Position numbers and translations under genes: made by a program | Source of the DNA: Clostridiales bacterium | GTDB lineage: Bacteria > Bacillota > Clostridia > Oscillospirales > Acutalibacteraceae | NCBI GenBank assembly: GCA_019418545.1 | Contig: DYBQ01000003.1 | Location: forward strand, 37,805 to 101,804 | Direction of reading: 5' to 3' | Length of the DNA stretch: 64,000 nt | Notes under the pieces: model-generated | The model's database searches: none | What the model was told of the DNA's origin: nothing | Seen by the model: the letters and a program-made list of their open reading frames with translations, nothing else | Part shown: positions 16,671 through 24,884 of the stretch, in pieces | Numbering within the stretch: the stretch's first letter is position 1 | Layout of the letters: each line of letters begins with the position of its first letter

Positions 16671-18378
16671 GATTTCCCCCTCCAATCTGCGAAGCATAAA
16701 TCGCCTGATAGGCAGAGCACTTTGCCATCAGTTCTTCATGGCTCCCGAATCCCCGGACAAAACCGTTATCCATACACAAAATTCTGTCTGCCCGTCGGAC
16801 AGTGGAAATTCGCTGACTAATGAGCAATACGGTACAATCTGCCGCCTTTTCTCTCAGCCCATTTAAAACGGCTGCTTCTGTTTCCGCATCCAAGGCGCTG
16901 GTGCAGTCATCCAAAATGAGAATCCGCGGGTTGCGCACCAAGGCCCTCGCCAAGGCCAGACGTTGTTTTTGTCCACCAGACAAGTTTACGCCTCCCTGTC
17001 CCAGCAGCGTTTCGTAGCCATTTTCTGTTTTTTGTATAAAAGAATCGGCTTTGGCAATGGCCGCTGCATTTTGAATCTCTTCATCTGAAGCATCCCGTCT
17101 TCCCCAACGAAGATTTTCCAAAATGGTGCCGGTAAACAACAAGGCCTTTTGCGGGACTACTGACACTACGCTCCTGAGTTCAGTTTCAGAAACTTCATTT
17201 ACGTCTGCTCCATCCACCAAAATTCTTCCTTCGCTTGCATCATAAAAGCGGGGGACCAAATTGACCAGCGTACTTTTTCCAGAGCCGGTTGGCCCAATAA
17301 TTCCAATGGTTTCGCCCGGCTCTGCCTGAAAGCTGATGTGGTGCAGTGCGGGAGTAGCCGAGCCAGCATAGGTAAAGGAAACGTCTTGAAACACGACTTT
17401 CCCTTTCCAGTTGGGATGTTCGGGATTTTTTGGGGATTCCTGCGCTGGTGTTTCTTCCAAAATCTCGCGGATTCTATTGGAAGAAGCCATGGCTCTCACG
17501 GCTGTATTCAAAATATTGGAGACCATTCCAAGGGCAAAAAGGATTTGTGTCATATAATTGACCGAAGCCATCAGACGCCCGATTTCCGTGCTGTTTTGTG
17601 CATTGGAAACCCATAAAAGCACAACGATTCCCAGATTGACTGTCAGATTAATCAGCGGCGCAAAAATTGCCATAATCCGCATAGCTCCGGTTCCTGCCAT
17701 TGCGAGCTCTTTTGATGCCCCTGTAAACCGGGCTTCCTCCTGCTCTTCCCCACGAAATGCCTTTACCACCCGGATGGAGGATAAAAACTCCCGGCTGACG
17801 GTATTCAAACGGTCCAGCTTCTCCTGTACCACTCCAAACCTGGGGTACCCCAGCTTCATATTGGCAATAATCAACACGGCGGCAATCATCAAGATAACAC
17901 CTATCATGGGAAGCTGCTGCGGGGTTTGCATAATTACTAGTATAATTGCCCCAATACAGGTGATGGGAGCCTTGGCCATAATCCGCATACAGCCATTGAT
18001 AAATTCCTGTACCTGGGTAACATCATTGGTAATGCGGGTAATAATCGAGCCAGGCTGCAACCTGTCTATGTTTTCCAGAGACAGGGTTTGTACCTTTCGG
18101 TACATATCAGAGCGAATTTCCCGGGCAATGGTCTGGGATGTGCGGTTTGCCAATATATTTCGCATCACAGCACCAAGGGCTCCCAGTGCCGCTATCAGCA
18201 GCATAATTCCACCATATTGCAAAATTTTTCCCAAATCAGCCTGCTTCACACCGTTATCCACAATTTGTGCCATAAAGGCCGGCTGTAAAAGGTCTGCCAT
18301 TGCTTCCAGTGTTAAAAAGGACAGGGCCGCCAGGAAAAGCCCCAAATGTCTTCTAATATAATGCAGGATTTGCCTCAT
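16663..18378 (-). CDS. ABC exporter half-transporter (degenerate-site NBD)
   Basis: A 571-residue exporter subunit with six membrane helices followed by an NBD: Walker A (GPTGSGKST), signature LSGGQKQRLALAR, and Walker B in which the catalytic glutamate is replaced by aspartate (LILDDCTSALD). In heterodimeric exporters such as TM287/288 and BmrCD one subunit carries just this Glu-to-Asp change, giving one degenerate ATP site; the partner encoded downstream keeps the glutamate. ATG 18378 follows an AGGGGG site. The two genes overlap and are led by a promoter at 18438-18466. Confidence 0.92.
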   Translation of the reverse strand: MRQILHYIRRHLGLFLAALSFLTLEAMADLLQPAFMAQIVDNGVKQADLGKILQYGGIMLLIAALGALGAVMRNILANRTSQTIAREIRSDMYRKVQTLSLENIDRLQPGSIITRITNDVTQVQEFINGCMRIMAKAPITCIGAIILVIMQTPQQLPMIGVILMIAAVLIIANMKLGYPRFGVVQEKLDRLNTVSREFLSSIRVVKAFRGEEQEEARFTGASKELAMAGTGAMRIMAIFAPLINLTVNLGIVVLLWVSNAQNSTEIGRLMASVNYMTQILFALGMVSNILNTAVRAMASSNRIREILEETPAQESPKNPEHPNWKGKVVFQDVSFTYAGSATPALHHISFQAEPGETIGIIGPTGSGKSTLVNLVPRFYDASEGRILVDGADVNEVSETELRSVVSVVPQKALLFTGTILENLRWGRRDASDEEIQNAAAIAKADSFIQKTENGYETLLGQGGVNLSGGQKQRLALARALVRNPRILILDDCTSALDAETEAAVLNGLREKAADCTVLLISQRISTVRRADRILCMDNGFVRGFGSHEELMAKCSAYQAIYASQIGGGNHG

Positions 18379-18437
18379 ATTTGTGCCCCCTTGCTATCTG
18401 GGATGACTCCTGTACTTCTTTAAAAATGACTATTTCC

Positions 18438-18466
18438 ATTGTATCACTTTTCTAACCCCCCGACAA
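18438..18466 (-). promoter_or_regulatory. Promoter of the heterodimeric ABC exporter operon
   Basis: Minus-strand TTGTCG (18461-18466), 17-nt spacer, TACAAT (18438-18443), about 60 nt upstream of the ATG at 18378. Confidence 0.55.
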
Positions 18467-18488
18467 CGCACCCGCTATTCCGGGGTAA

Positions 18489-18516
18489 TTGACTTTGGTT
18501 TTCCTTATGGTATACT
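18489..18516 (+). promoter_or_regulatory. Promoter of the GNAT acetyltransferase gene
   Basis: TTGACT (18489-18494), 16-nt spacer, TATACT (18511-18516). Transcription would start near 18523, which would make the first in-frame ATG (18524) leaderless and supports the internal TTG start at 18554. Confidence 0.6.
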
Positions 18517-18553
18517 GATATAAATGATATACTCTCGAGAGGATGGGATATCC

Positions 18554-19102
18554 TTGACACTGGTAACACAACGATTGATTCTCCGTCCTTGGGAAGAATC
18601 CGATGCGCAGTCTCTGTATGAATACGCTAAAAATCCTGCTGTTGGCCCCATTGCCGGTTGGCCGGTGCATACTGACGTGGAAAACAGTCGGGAAATCATT
18701 CGGAACGTTTTGTCTGCACCGGAAACTTATGCTGTTGTCCCTAAAGAATTTGGAAGACCTGTCGGCAGTATCGGCTTGATGATTGGCGAAAAAAGCAATT
18801 TTCCTCTTCCCGAAAATGAAGGAGAGATTGGATACTGGATTGGAGAGCCGTTCTGGGGACAGGGACTGATTCCAGAGGGAGTAATGGCTTTGCTGACTCA
18901 TGGCTTTGAGGAAATAGGGCTGTGTAAAATCTGGTGCGGTTATTTTGAAGGAAATGAAAAGTCCCGCCGGGTACAGGAAAAATGTGGCTTTTTGTATCAT
19001 CACACCAACTATAACCGGCTGTGGCAAAAAACCGGCGAAATCCGTACCGAACATATTTCCTGTTTGACTCGGGAACAATGGTTAAAAATTAGGAAGACAT
19101 AA
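18554..19102 (+). CDS. GNAT family N-acetyltransferase
   Basis: About 182 residues if translation begins at TTG 18554, preceded by AGAGGATGGG; an in-frame ATG at 18524 would coincide with the predicted transcription start. The pattern (VTQRLILRPWEESDAQSLYEYAKNP, IGYWIGEPFWGQGLIPEGVMALL, FEGNEKSRRVQEKCGF) is that of RimJ/RimL-type GNAT proteins that acetylate protein N-termini or small molecules with acetyl-CoA. The acetyl-CoA pyrophosphate loop is the WGQGLIPE region. It is monocistronic, between its own promoter and a bidirectional terminator. Confidence 0.88.
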   Translation: MTLVTQRLILRPWEESDAQSLYEYAKNPAVGPIAGWPVHTDVENSREIIRNVLSAPETYAVVPKEFGRPVGSIGLMIGEKSNFPLPENEGEIGYWIGEPFWGQGLIPEGVMALLTHGFEEIGLCKIWCGYFEGNEKSRRVQEKCGFLYHHTNYNRLWQKTGEIRTEHISCLTREQWLKIRKT

Positions 19103-19140
19103 AAATCCGCTGTGAACCTGTTTGGCTCACAGCGGATTTT
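19102..19140. terminator. Bidirectional terminator
   Basis: Perfect 14-bp arms (AAAATCCGCTGTGA/TCACAGCGGATTTT) lie between the converging acetyltransferase and CoA-disulfide-reductase genes, with A/T tracts on both sides. Confidence 0.85.
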
Positions 19141-19152
19141 ATTATGAAACAC

Positions 19153-20805
19153 TTATCCAAATATTGTTTGATACAGCCGATAGCCGCCGGAAAGGTTATA
19201 CACGTCATAGCCATTTTGCATCAGAATACGGGCGGCAATATAACCGCGCAGGCCAATCTGGCAGGTTACGTAAATCGTCTTGTCTTTCGGGATTTCGTCC
19301 AGACGGCTGCGCAGGGAGTCCAGCGGGATATTGACGAAACCGGGAATAGTGCCGGCCAAATATTCCATGGGATTACGGGTATCCAGTAGGAAAGCATGGG
19401 GGTCTTTGCTGATTTTCTCAATGTCGTGCCAATGGAAGGTCTTCACCAGGCCGCTCATCATGTTTTCAATGACATATCCGGCCATGTTCACCGGGTCTTT
19501 GGCGGAGCCAAAAGGCGGCGCATAGCACAGCTCCAGCTCGGTCAAATCTTTGGCGGTCATGCCCGCACGGATAGCCGTGGCGAACACGTCGCAGCGCTTG
19601 TCCACACCGTCATTGCCCACAATCTGCGCTCCCAGAATCTTGCCGGTTTCCTTTTCAAAAATGGTCTTGATGGACATATTGGTAGCGCCGGGATAATAGG
19701 TGGCGTGGTTTGCGGAGAAGGTGAAGGACTTTTCATAGTTCAAATGCAGAGCCTTGGCGGTCTTTTCGGTGATGCCGGTGGAGGCGACAGCTAAATCGAA
19801 CACTTTTAGGATGGAGGAGCCCTGGGTGCCGGTGTAGCGGCTGGGAATGCCGCAGATATTGTCGGCAGCAATGCGTCCTTGCTTGTTGGCGGGGCCTGCC
19901 AGCGGAATATATCCCTTTTCGCCGGTGACAAAATGGGTAATCTCAATCAGGTCGCCCACGGCATAAATGCCGTCCACACCGGTTTCCATTGCGGAATTGA
20001 CAATCAGCGCGCCTTTGGCGTTGGCGGGCAGCCCGGCCTTGATGGCGATTTCGGAAGCGGGACGCACACCGATGGCCATGACCAACAAATCAGCGTCGAT
20101 GGTTTCGCCGTTGACCGTTAGGGAAACGCCGGTTTCGGTGTCCTCAATCTTCTGCAAAGCGCTGCCCAACATCAGATGAAGTCCTTTCTGGCGCATATGG
20201 CCATGTACCTGTGCCGCCATGTCCGCGTCGATGGAGGGAATTACCTGGTCAGCCATTTCTACCAGCGTCACGTCCATGCCCAAATCGTGGAGGTTTTCGG
20301 CCACTTCCAAACCGATAAAGCCGCCGCCTGCCACCACCGCTTTTTTGGCCTGATGCTCTTCAATATAGGTCTTGACCGCTACGGTATCGGGGATGTTGCG
20401 GACGGTGAACACCTTTTTGGAATTAATGCCGGGGATGGGGGGCATGGCAGCGTCGGCGCCCATGGAGAGAATCAGGGAATCATAGCTCTCCTCGTACTCT
20501 TCGCCGGTATTGTGGTTATGGATGGTAATGGTTTTGTTGTCGGGCTGAATGGAAACCGCCTCGCTGAACACGCGGACATCCACGTTGAAACGGGCCTTAA
20601 AGCTCTCGGGGGTCTGAAGGGTCAGTGCAGCACGGTCCTGAATGGTGCCGCCCAGATAGTAGGGCAGGCCGCAGTTGGCAAAGGAGATATAGGGGCCCCG
20701 TTCCACCACGACGATATGGGCGTTCTCGTCAAGACGGCGCAGACGGGCAGCAGCAGAAGCGCCGCCTGCCACGCCGCCGATGATGACAACTTTCTTCTGT
20801 TTCAT
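19153..20805 (-). CDS. CoA-disulfide reductase/NADH oxidase with C-terminal rhodanese domain
   Basis: A 550-residue FAD- and NAD(P)-binding pyridine nucleotide-disulfide oxidoreductase. It has an N-terminal FAD motif (VVIIGGVAGGASAAARLRR), a single redox cysteine near residue 45 in SFANCGLPYYLGG (the CoADR/Nox type, with one Cys instead of CxxxxC), a second nucleotide motif (AVVAGGGFIGLEVAENL) and an FAD site ending IYAVGDLIE. The last ~100 residues are a rhodanese domain whose active loop is CQIGLRGY. This fusion is known as CoADR-RHD and handles CoA persulfides or polysulfide. It is downstream of two iron-sulfur proteins on the same strand. Confidence 0.93.
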   Translation of the reverse strand: MKQKKVVIIGGVAGGASAAARLRRLDENAHIVVVERGPYISFANCGLPYYLGGTIQDRAALTLQTPESFKARFNVDVRVFSEAVSIQPDNKTITIHNHNTGEEYEESYDSLILSMGADAAMPPIPGINSKKVFTVRNIPDTVAVKTYIEEHQAKKAVVAGGGFIGLEVAENLHDLGMDVTLVEMADQVIPSIDADMAAQVHGHMRQKGLHLMLGSALQKIEDTETGVSLTVNGETIDADLLVMAIGVRPASEIAIKAGLPANAKGALIVNSAMETGVDGIYAVGDLIEITHFVTGEKGYIPLAGPANKQGRIAADNICGIPSRYTGTQGSSILKVFDLAVASTGITEKTAKALHLNYEKSFTFSANHATYYPGATNMSIKTIFEKETGKILGAQIVGNDGVDKRCDVFATAIRAGMTAKDLTELELCYAPPFGSAKDPVNMAGYVIENMMSGLVKTFHWHDIEKISKDPHAFLLDTRNPMEYLAGTIPGFVNIPLDSLRSRLDEIPKDKTIYVTCQIGLRGYIAARILMQNGYDVYNLSGGYRLYQTIFG

Positions 20806-20878
20806 AGAAAATCAATCCTTTCTAAATTTTATTGACAGTATGGATTCTCAATCTTATATCAGTCGTGACGGAGGGAGT

Positions 20879-21466
20879 TCACTCCTGTCCCCGATTTTTA
20901 GCTTTACAGATTAGCTGGGTCATGGTGCCCATGGGGCAGTACACACACCAGGAGCGGGGTTTGAACATGGCCATGGTGAGAATTCCCAGTACCGTAGAGG
21001 TCAGCATCACGCTGTAAAAACCAAAGGCAAACTGTGCCGCCCACGGCGTTACCAGTCCGTCGGTATAAGCCCACTGCCACGGCAGGCGGAAAGTCCACAA
21101 AAGGGTGACGGTTTGCTGTAAACTGTTGCTTCCGGCGAACACCAGCCAGGTGACATACAGCATATTGAAAAACATAATCATGAAAAAGGTAAGAAACCCG
21201 TACCGGAACCACTTGGAGCGAATCCAGGCCGGAATGGGCTTATTGCGGGAAAGATGGAGTTTTTCCCCCAGCAGGCTGAACAGCTGCCCGCGGCCGCAAT
21301 ATTTGTTGCAATAGGCTTTATTGCCGCGGATGACCGAGATTAGCAGCGGGACAATAAAGCAAATTAATCCCAGCCACGCAAACAGGATGTTAACAAAACC
21401 CAAAATCAGATACAGCCCGGATGCAATCCAGAGCCAGTCATACCAGCGTGTTTTTGTTTTCATCAT
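20879..21466 (-). CDS. Membrane 4Fe-4S binding protein (NapH/CcoG-like core)
   Basis: A 195-residue membrane protein with about four or five hydrophobic segments. A cysteine pair CNKYCGRG follows the second helix and a CVYCPMGT motif lies near the C-terminus, as in NapH/NosR-type membrane iron-sulfur proteins, though shorter. It overlaps the ferredoxin gene by 4 nt (ATGA) and precedes the CoA-disulfide reductase gene by 73 nt. The group suggests electron transfer between a membrane site and a cytoplasmic thiol or persulfide reductase; the electron donor is unknown. Confidence 0.8.
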   Translation of the reverse strand: MMKTKTRWYDWLWIASGLYLILGFVNILFAWLGLICFIVPLLISVIRGNKAYCNKYCGRGQLFSLLGEKLHLSRNKPIPAWIRSKWFRYGFLTFFMIMFFNMLYVTWLVFAGSNSLQQTVTLLWTFRLPWQWAYTDGLVTPWAAQFAFGFYSVMLTSTVLGILTMAMFKPRSWCVYCPMGTMTQLICKAKNRGQE

Positions 21467-21663
21467 ATCACCTCCCGGGCAACAATCGAAATCACGTCAG
21501 CGGGACATTTTTTCGCACACAGCCCGCATCCCACACACAACTCCGGGTCAATCACCGCATACACGCCCCGGGGAATCGAAATTGCCTTTCGCGGGCACAC
21601 CTTCATGCAGCACCCGCAAGCCACGCACTCTTTTTGGGAAACCTGCGCCAGTTTCTTTGCCAT
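21463..21663 (-). CDS. 2[4Fe-4S] ferredoxin
   Basis: A 66-residue protein with two CxxCxxCxxxCP clusters: CVACGCCMKVCP near the N-terminus and CVGCGLCAKKCP in the second half, the classic bacterial dicluster ferredoxin. ATG 21663 has GGAGGAGCG upstream. It is the first gene of a minus-strand group with the membrane iron-sulfur protein (4-nt overlap) and the CoA-disulfide reductase, so it probably feeds electrons to or from that membrane partner. Confidence 0.93.
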   Translation of the reverse strand: MAKKLAQVSQKECVACGCCMKVCPRKAISIPRGVYAVIDPELCVGCGLCAKKCPADVISIVAREVI

Positions 21664-21791
21664 AAAACGCTCCTCCTGTTTCTTGCTTGTGTGGGTTTAT
21701 CATAGCACTTTTTCCCTGGCTCTTCTGTGCGTTGGTCACACAATTAAACAGTTTGTTGTAAATTCAAAAACTAAATATACATATCGTATAA

Positions 21792-21820
21792 TTGAAAACC
21801 GCTCGACAACGTGCTATAAT
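21792..21820 (+). promoter_or_regulatory. Promoter of the leader peptide-methyltransferase unit
   Basis: TTGAAA (21792-21797), 17-nt spacer, perfect TATAAT (21815-21820). It gives a transcript with a leader of about 155 nt that holds a short ORF and a large hairpin before the methyltransferase start. Confidence 0.7.
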
Positions 21821-21854
21821 CAAAACCAGAATCAACGAAGGAGGGTGAACGCAT

Positions 21855-21890
21855 ATGCGGACACCGCGAATTAACGGCCGGGTGCAGTAA
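21855..21890 (+). CDS. Putative 11-aa leader peptide upstream of methyltransferase
   Basis: A short ORF (MRTPRINGRVQ, stop TAA) preceded by a very strong site, AAGGAGGGTGAACGC. It is the first translatable sequence after the promoter and its last codons and stop lie in the 5' arm of the long hairpin at 21880-21943. This is the layout of translation-dependent attenuators such as erm leaders. I do not recognise the peptide; the proposed regulation is inferred. Confidence 0.55.
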   Translation: MRTPRINGRVQ

Positions 21891-21943
21891 CCGCAAATCA
21901 TCGACTGCATTCGGCGAATTAGGATGATTGGGAGACTGCACCC
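21880..21943 (+). promoter_or_regulatory. Attenuator-like hairpin before the methyltransferase
   Basis: Three stacked stems: GGGTGCAGT (21880-21888) with ACTGCACCC (21935-21943), AATCATC (21896-21902) with GATGATT (21923-21929), and an apical ATTCG/CGAAT. The leader's TGCAGT can alternatively pair with ACTGCA at 21904-21909, so two exclusive folds are possible. No U-tract follows, which favours translational control. Confidence 0.6.
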
Positions 21944-21983
21944 CTTCTATTCTTATCAATCGAAATTGGAAGGAGCAATCTCT

Positions 21984-22757
21984 GTGAATCAACTGAACCA
22001 TCAGGAAAAACAGGCGTTGTATCGCCTTTGGAAAGAAGAAGAAGCCGCAACCTTTACGGGCTGGGATTTTTCCCATCTCGACGGCCGCTGTCAGGACGGA
22101 AAACTCCCATGGGACTATGAAGCCATGGCTCGCTTGCTGCTGCGTCCGGAAAAAGAGCTGCTGGACATGGGCACCGGTGGTGGAGAATTTTTGCTGACAC
22201 TGGGACACCCCGGGGAACATACCACGGTAACGGAGGGGTATCCGCCCAATGTGCAGCTGTGCCGCCAGCGGCTGGAACCGCTGGGCATCCAGGTGGTGGA
22301 AGCGTGTGGGGAAGACCCGCTTCCGCTGGAAAGTGAACGCTTTGATGTAATTTTGAACCGCCACGAGGATTTTCGAGCGGAAGAAATTTTCCGGCTGCTG
22401 AAGCCCGGCGGAGTCTTCCTCACCCAGCAGGTGGGCGGCCAAAATGACAACGACCTTTCCCGGGTGCTGATTCCCGGCTTTGTGCCCCAGTATCCCCACC
22501 ACACGCTGGCAAACAATCGCCGCCTGCTGGAAGAAGCCGGTCTGGTGATACGGGAAGCGAAAGAGCATTTTTCGCCCATCCGGTTTTTTGACGTGGGGGC
22601 ACTAATCTATTTTGCGAAGATTCTGCCGTGGGAATTCCCGGGCTTTACGGTAGACGGTTGTCTCGAAACCCTCTTCCAGCTGGAAGAGCAGCGCCGCCGG
22701 GACGGTTTTGTGGAAGGAACAGAGCACCGCTTTTTGCTGCTGGCCGAAAAACGGTGA
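21984..22757 (+). CDS. Class I SAM-dependent methyltransferase
   Basis: About 257 residues from GTG 21984, preceded by AAGGAG at 8 nt; an in-frame ATG at 21924 lies inside the hairpin and has no site. SAM-binding motif I is ELLDMGTGGGEFLL (near residue 75) and later motifs include FDVILNRHEDF and LLKPGGVFLTQQV. The C-terminal ~70 residues (FFDVGALIYFAKILPWEFPGF) form a substrate domain often seen in small-molecule or RNA methyltransferases of Firmicutes. The target is unknown. The upstream leader ORF and hairpin suggest expression tied to translation state, as for ribosome-protective enzymes; this is inference. Confidence 0.85.
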   Translation: MNQLNHQEKQALYRLWKEEEAATFTGWDFSHLDGRCQDGKLPWDYEAMARLLLRPEKELLDMGTGGGEFLLTLGHPGEHTTVTEGYPPNVQLCRQRLEPLGIQVVEACGEDPLPLESERFDVILNRHEDFRAEEIFRLLKPGGVFLTQQVGGQNDNDLSRVLIPGFVPQYPHHTLANNRRLLEEAGLVIREAKEHFSPIRFFDVGALIYFAKILPWEFPGFTVDGCLETLFQLEEQRRRDGFVEGTEHRFLLLAEKR

Positions 22758-22794
22758 CAGATAGGATATTATATATAGAAAGGGAAGTGTAGCA

Positions 22795-22977
22795 ATGGCT
22801 GGAAAAAGCAACTGTGACTGCTGTGCCAGTTATGTGTTTGACGATGAGTATGGCTATTACCGGTGCGATGTGAATTTGGACGAGGACGAGATGGAGCAGT
22901 TCCTGAGGGGAACGCTGGACAACTGCCCGTATTATCAGCCCTATGACGAGTATAAGATTGTACAGAAACAGAACTAA
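22795..22977 (+). CDS. Small cysteine-containing protein (DUF6472-like)
   Basis: A 60-residue acidic protein with CDCC near the N-terminus, a Cys at YYRCDV and another at NCPYYQPYDEY. This arrangement (CDxC...YxC...CPYYxxxDEYxxVxKQ) is common in small conserved clostridial proteins of unknown function and may bind metal. GAAAGGGAAG precedes the ATG. It is 37 nt downstream of the methyltransferase and probably shares its transcript, which ends at the hairpin at 22988. Confidence 0.8.
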   Translation: MAGKSNCDCCASYVFDDEYGYYRCDVNLDEDEMEQFLRGTLDNCPYYQPYDEYKIVQKQN

Positions 22978-22987
22978 ATCTTAAGAG

Positions 22988-23034
22988 AAGGTGTGTTTGG
23001 CGAGATGTTATCCGCTAAACACACCTTTTTCTTT
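22988..23034 (+). terminator. Terminator of the methyltransferase unit
   Basis: Inverted repeat AAGGTGTGTTT/AAACACACCTT followed by TTTTTCTTT, directly after the small-protein gene. Confidence 0.85.
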
Positions 23035-23410
23035 ATAGCATTTGTTACAACTCAGATAAATTGGTTACAAAAGTTACAAGAATTTCAAAATAAAAAAGCA
23101 AAATACCCGTATTTATATTCATTCTTTTAATTTTCAAAATTGGAATAAAAATAAAATTGCGGCTGTACTATCCGATTTTTTTGAAGTAATTCATTTTTAA
23201 ATTTGCAAAATATAGAATAATTATTCACAATTCCTCGCTATACCCAATTGGTAACAAGTTTGTAACCTTTAAATTGTGTCACTTTGCACATGGGAAAAAC
23301 CAAGCCGGGTGACATAAAAAAGAAAATAAACCCGTTATTTGCTGTTTTTTCAAATCTATTTTTCTGAATACGATTTTTAAAAATACAATATACAGCATAA
23401 TCACCAAAAA
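23035..23410. other. AT-rich intergenic stretch upstream of riboswitch
   Basis: No gene seen. It must contain the promoter of the downstream riboswitch-controlled gene, but no single strong -35/-10 pair stands out. A near-palindrome GGTAACAA-GT-TTGTAACC lies at about 23250-23267. Confidence 0.45.
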
Positions 23411-23524
23411 TATCGCTTTTTGAAATTTGACATTCGGGAAACCAACGCATATAATACCCACAGCGTTGCAAATCCAAAAATCTGAATGCTGTCGGCTCAG
23501 TTTTTCTGTCACGACAGCCAAGAC
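23411..23524 (+). promoter_or_regulatory. Putative c-di-AMP (ydaO/yuaA-type) riboswitch
   Basis: Conserved blocks of the ydaO class occur in order: TCGCTTTTTGA near the 5' end, then CGGGAAACCA. A short stem AACGC/GCGTT runs into TTGCAAATC (the GGGTGAATC-like block), then a CTGA...TCAG hairpin, and finally CTGTCACGACAGCCAAGAC (the CTGTCC...GACAGCTAAC block). It ends just before the AAAGGAG site of a G5/3D cell-wall protein gene, a classic target of this riboswitch. Confidence 0.7.
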
Positions 23525-23537
23525 AAAGGAGAAGCTT

Positions 23538-24761
23538 ATGCACTTCAAAAAGTTGACAAAGAAAAAACTGAATATGGTGGCCCGTAATGTGGTGGCCCTC
23601 TCTATCATGATGATGGTTTGCGTTGGTTCCGTCATAACGGTTATGGCAAAGACTGTAGAAGTTACGATTGTGGACAACGATGAGACAACCGCCATCAGTA
23701 TGATGGACCCCTCCAAGGATGCTGTCCTTGAAACTGCCATTCGTTATCAGCGCATTGATGCCGTCAACGATGATGATTCCGTAGTTTTCGATTCCGACTC
23801 TAACACCTTAACAATCCGTCGCGGTATTGAGGTAACGGTTACTGCTGATGGTGAAAGCCGTACCGTAGATATGTACTATGGTGATACGGTGGCTCAGGCA
23901 GTTAGCAAGGCCGGTTTTGTTTGCGGAGAAAATGACAAGCTGTCCATGGACAGTGACGAAGTCCTGACGGACGACAGCAAGCTCACCCTGACTCGTTATT
24001 ATCATGTCAGTGTGATTTCGGATGGCGAAACCCACAACCTGCTGCTGCAGGAAGGTGATGTACAGTCTGCACTTAATGCCGCTTCTGTAACCCTTGGAAA
24101 AGAAGACTCGGCTGATGCAAAACTGGATGCACCTTTGACCGAAGGCATGGAGATTCACATTTCCCGTGTCACTTATGAAGAAGAAACACAAACTGAGACT
24201 GTAGATTATGCGGTAAAAGAGGTAGACTCTTCTTCTCTCTATGTTGGCGAAACCAAAGTGCAGACCGAAGGTGTGGAAGGTGAACGCACCATTGTGTATC
24301 GCAACAAGCTGGTAAACGGCAATGTAGTAGATACTGAAGAGATTTCTAATGAAATCACCAAAGAACCGGTAGACAAAGTGGTGCTGGTTGGAACCAAAAA
24401 ACGTCCTTCTGGATATGCAAGTATTTCTTCTGACGGTACCCTTATTGACCACAACGGCAACCAGGTTTCTTACACTAGAGCACTTACCGGACGCTGCACC
24501 GCTTATACTGGCGGTGGTTGGACTGCTACTGGCCGTCCAGCGCAATATGGTAATATTGCTGTAAATCCTGATGTCATCCCCTATGGCTCCAAGCTGTATA
24601 TCTGCTCTCCCGACGGCTCTATTGTTTATGGATATGCCACGGCAGCAGATACCGGTGGATTTGCAAGTATGGGCTATATCATGGCGGATTTATATTATGA
24701 TACCTATCAGGAATGCGCTAATTTTGGTGTCCGAGAGATGACCATTTATGTGTTATCCTAA
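23538..24761 (+). CDS. Ubiquitin-like (DUF348)/G5/3D-domain cell-wall protein (YabE/RpfB-like)
   Basis: About 407 residues from ATG 23538 (AAAGGAG upstream). An N-terminal membrane/signal segment (about 14-38) is followed by tandem DUF348 ubiquitin-like repeats (GIEVTVTADGESRTVDMYYGDTV and YHVSVISDGETHNLLLQEGDV) and then a G5 domain (YEEETQTETVDYAVKEVDSS). The C-terminal 3D domain has AVNPDVIPYGSKLYI, the DTGG aspartate and DLYYDTYQEC. Such proteins are secreted peptidoglycan-lytic or resuscitation-promoting-factor-like enzymes. The 3D domain is a lytic-transglycosylase-like fold. Expression is probably controlled by the c-di-AMP riboswitch just upstream. Confidence 0.92.
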   Translation: MHFKKLTKKKLNMVARNVVALSIMMMVCVGSVITVMAKTVEVTIVDNDETTAISMMDPSKDAVLETAIRYQRIDAVNDDDSVVFDSDSNTLTIRRGIEVTVTADGESRTVDMYYGDTVAQAVSKAGFVCGENDKLSMDSDEVLTDDSKLTLTRYYHVSVISDGETHNLLLQEGDVQSALNAASVTLGKEDSADAKLDAPLTEGMEIHISRVTYEEETQTETVDYAVKEVDSSSLYVGETKVQTEGVEGERTIVYRNKLVNGNVVDTEEISNEITKEPVDKVVLVGTKKRPSGYASISSDGTLIDHNGNQVSYTRALTGRCTAYTGGGWTATGRPAQYGNIAVNPDVIPYGSKLYICSPDGSIVYGYATAADTGGFASMGYIMADLYYDTYQECANFGVREMTIYVLS

Positions 24762-24769
24762 GTAAAATG

Positions 24770-24807
24770 AAAAGGCAAAGCAGATAACTGCTTTGCCTTT
24801 TTTGTTT
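24770..24807 (+). terminator. Terminator of the G5/3D protein gene
   Basis: AAAGGCAAAGCAG and CTGCTTTGCCTTT arms followed by a T-rich tract, right after the stop codon. Confidence 0.85.
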
Positions 24808-24849
24808 TATCACAATTCCCCGGCTTCTGCTATTCCAATGTTTTTTGAA

Positions 24850-24880
24850 ACAAAAAACGACCACCCGATTGGGTGGCCGC
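24850..24880 (-). terminator. Terminator of the left solitary 5S rRNA gene
   Basis: On the minus strand a GC-rich hairpin (GGCCACCC/GGGTGGTC) is followed by GTTTTTTG just beyond the 5S 3' end. Confidence 0.85.
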
Positions 24881-24884
24881 TTTA

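Noticed and set aside
22978..23410. Second riboswitch suggested by GGGAAAAACCAAGCCGGGTGA near 23291
   Set aside because: The blocks that should precede and follow it are missing; the copy at 23411-23524 fits the class far better.
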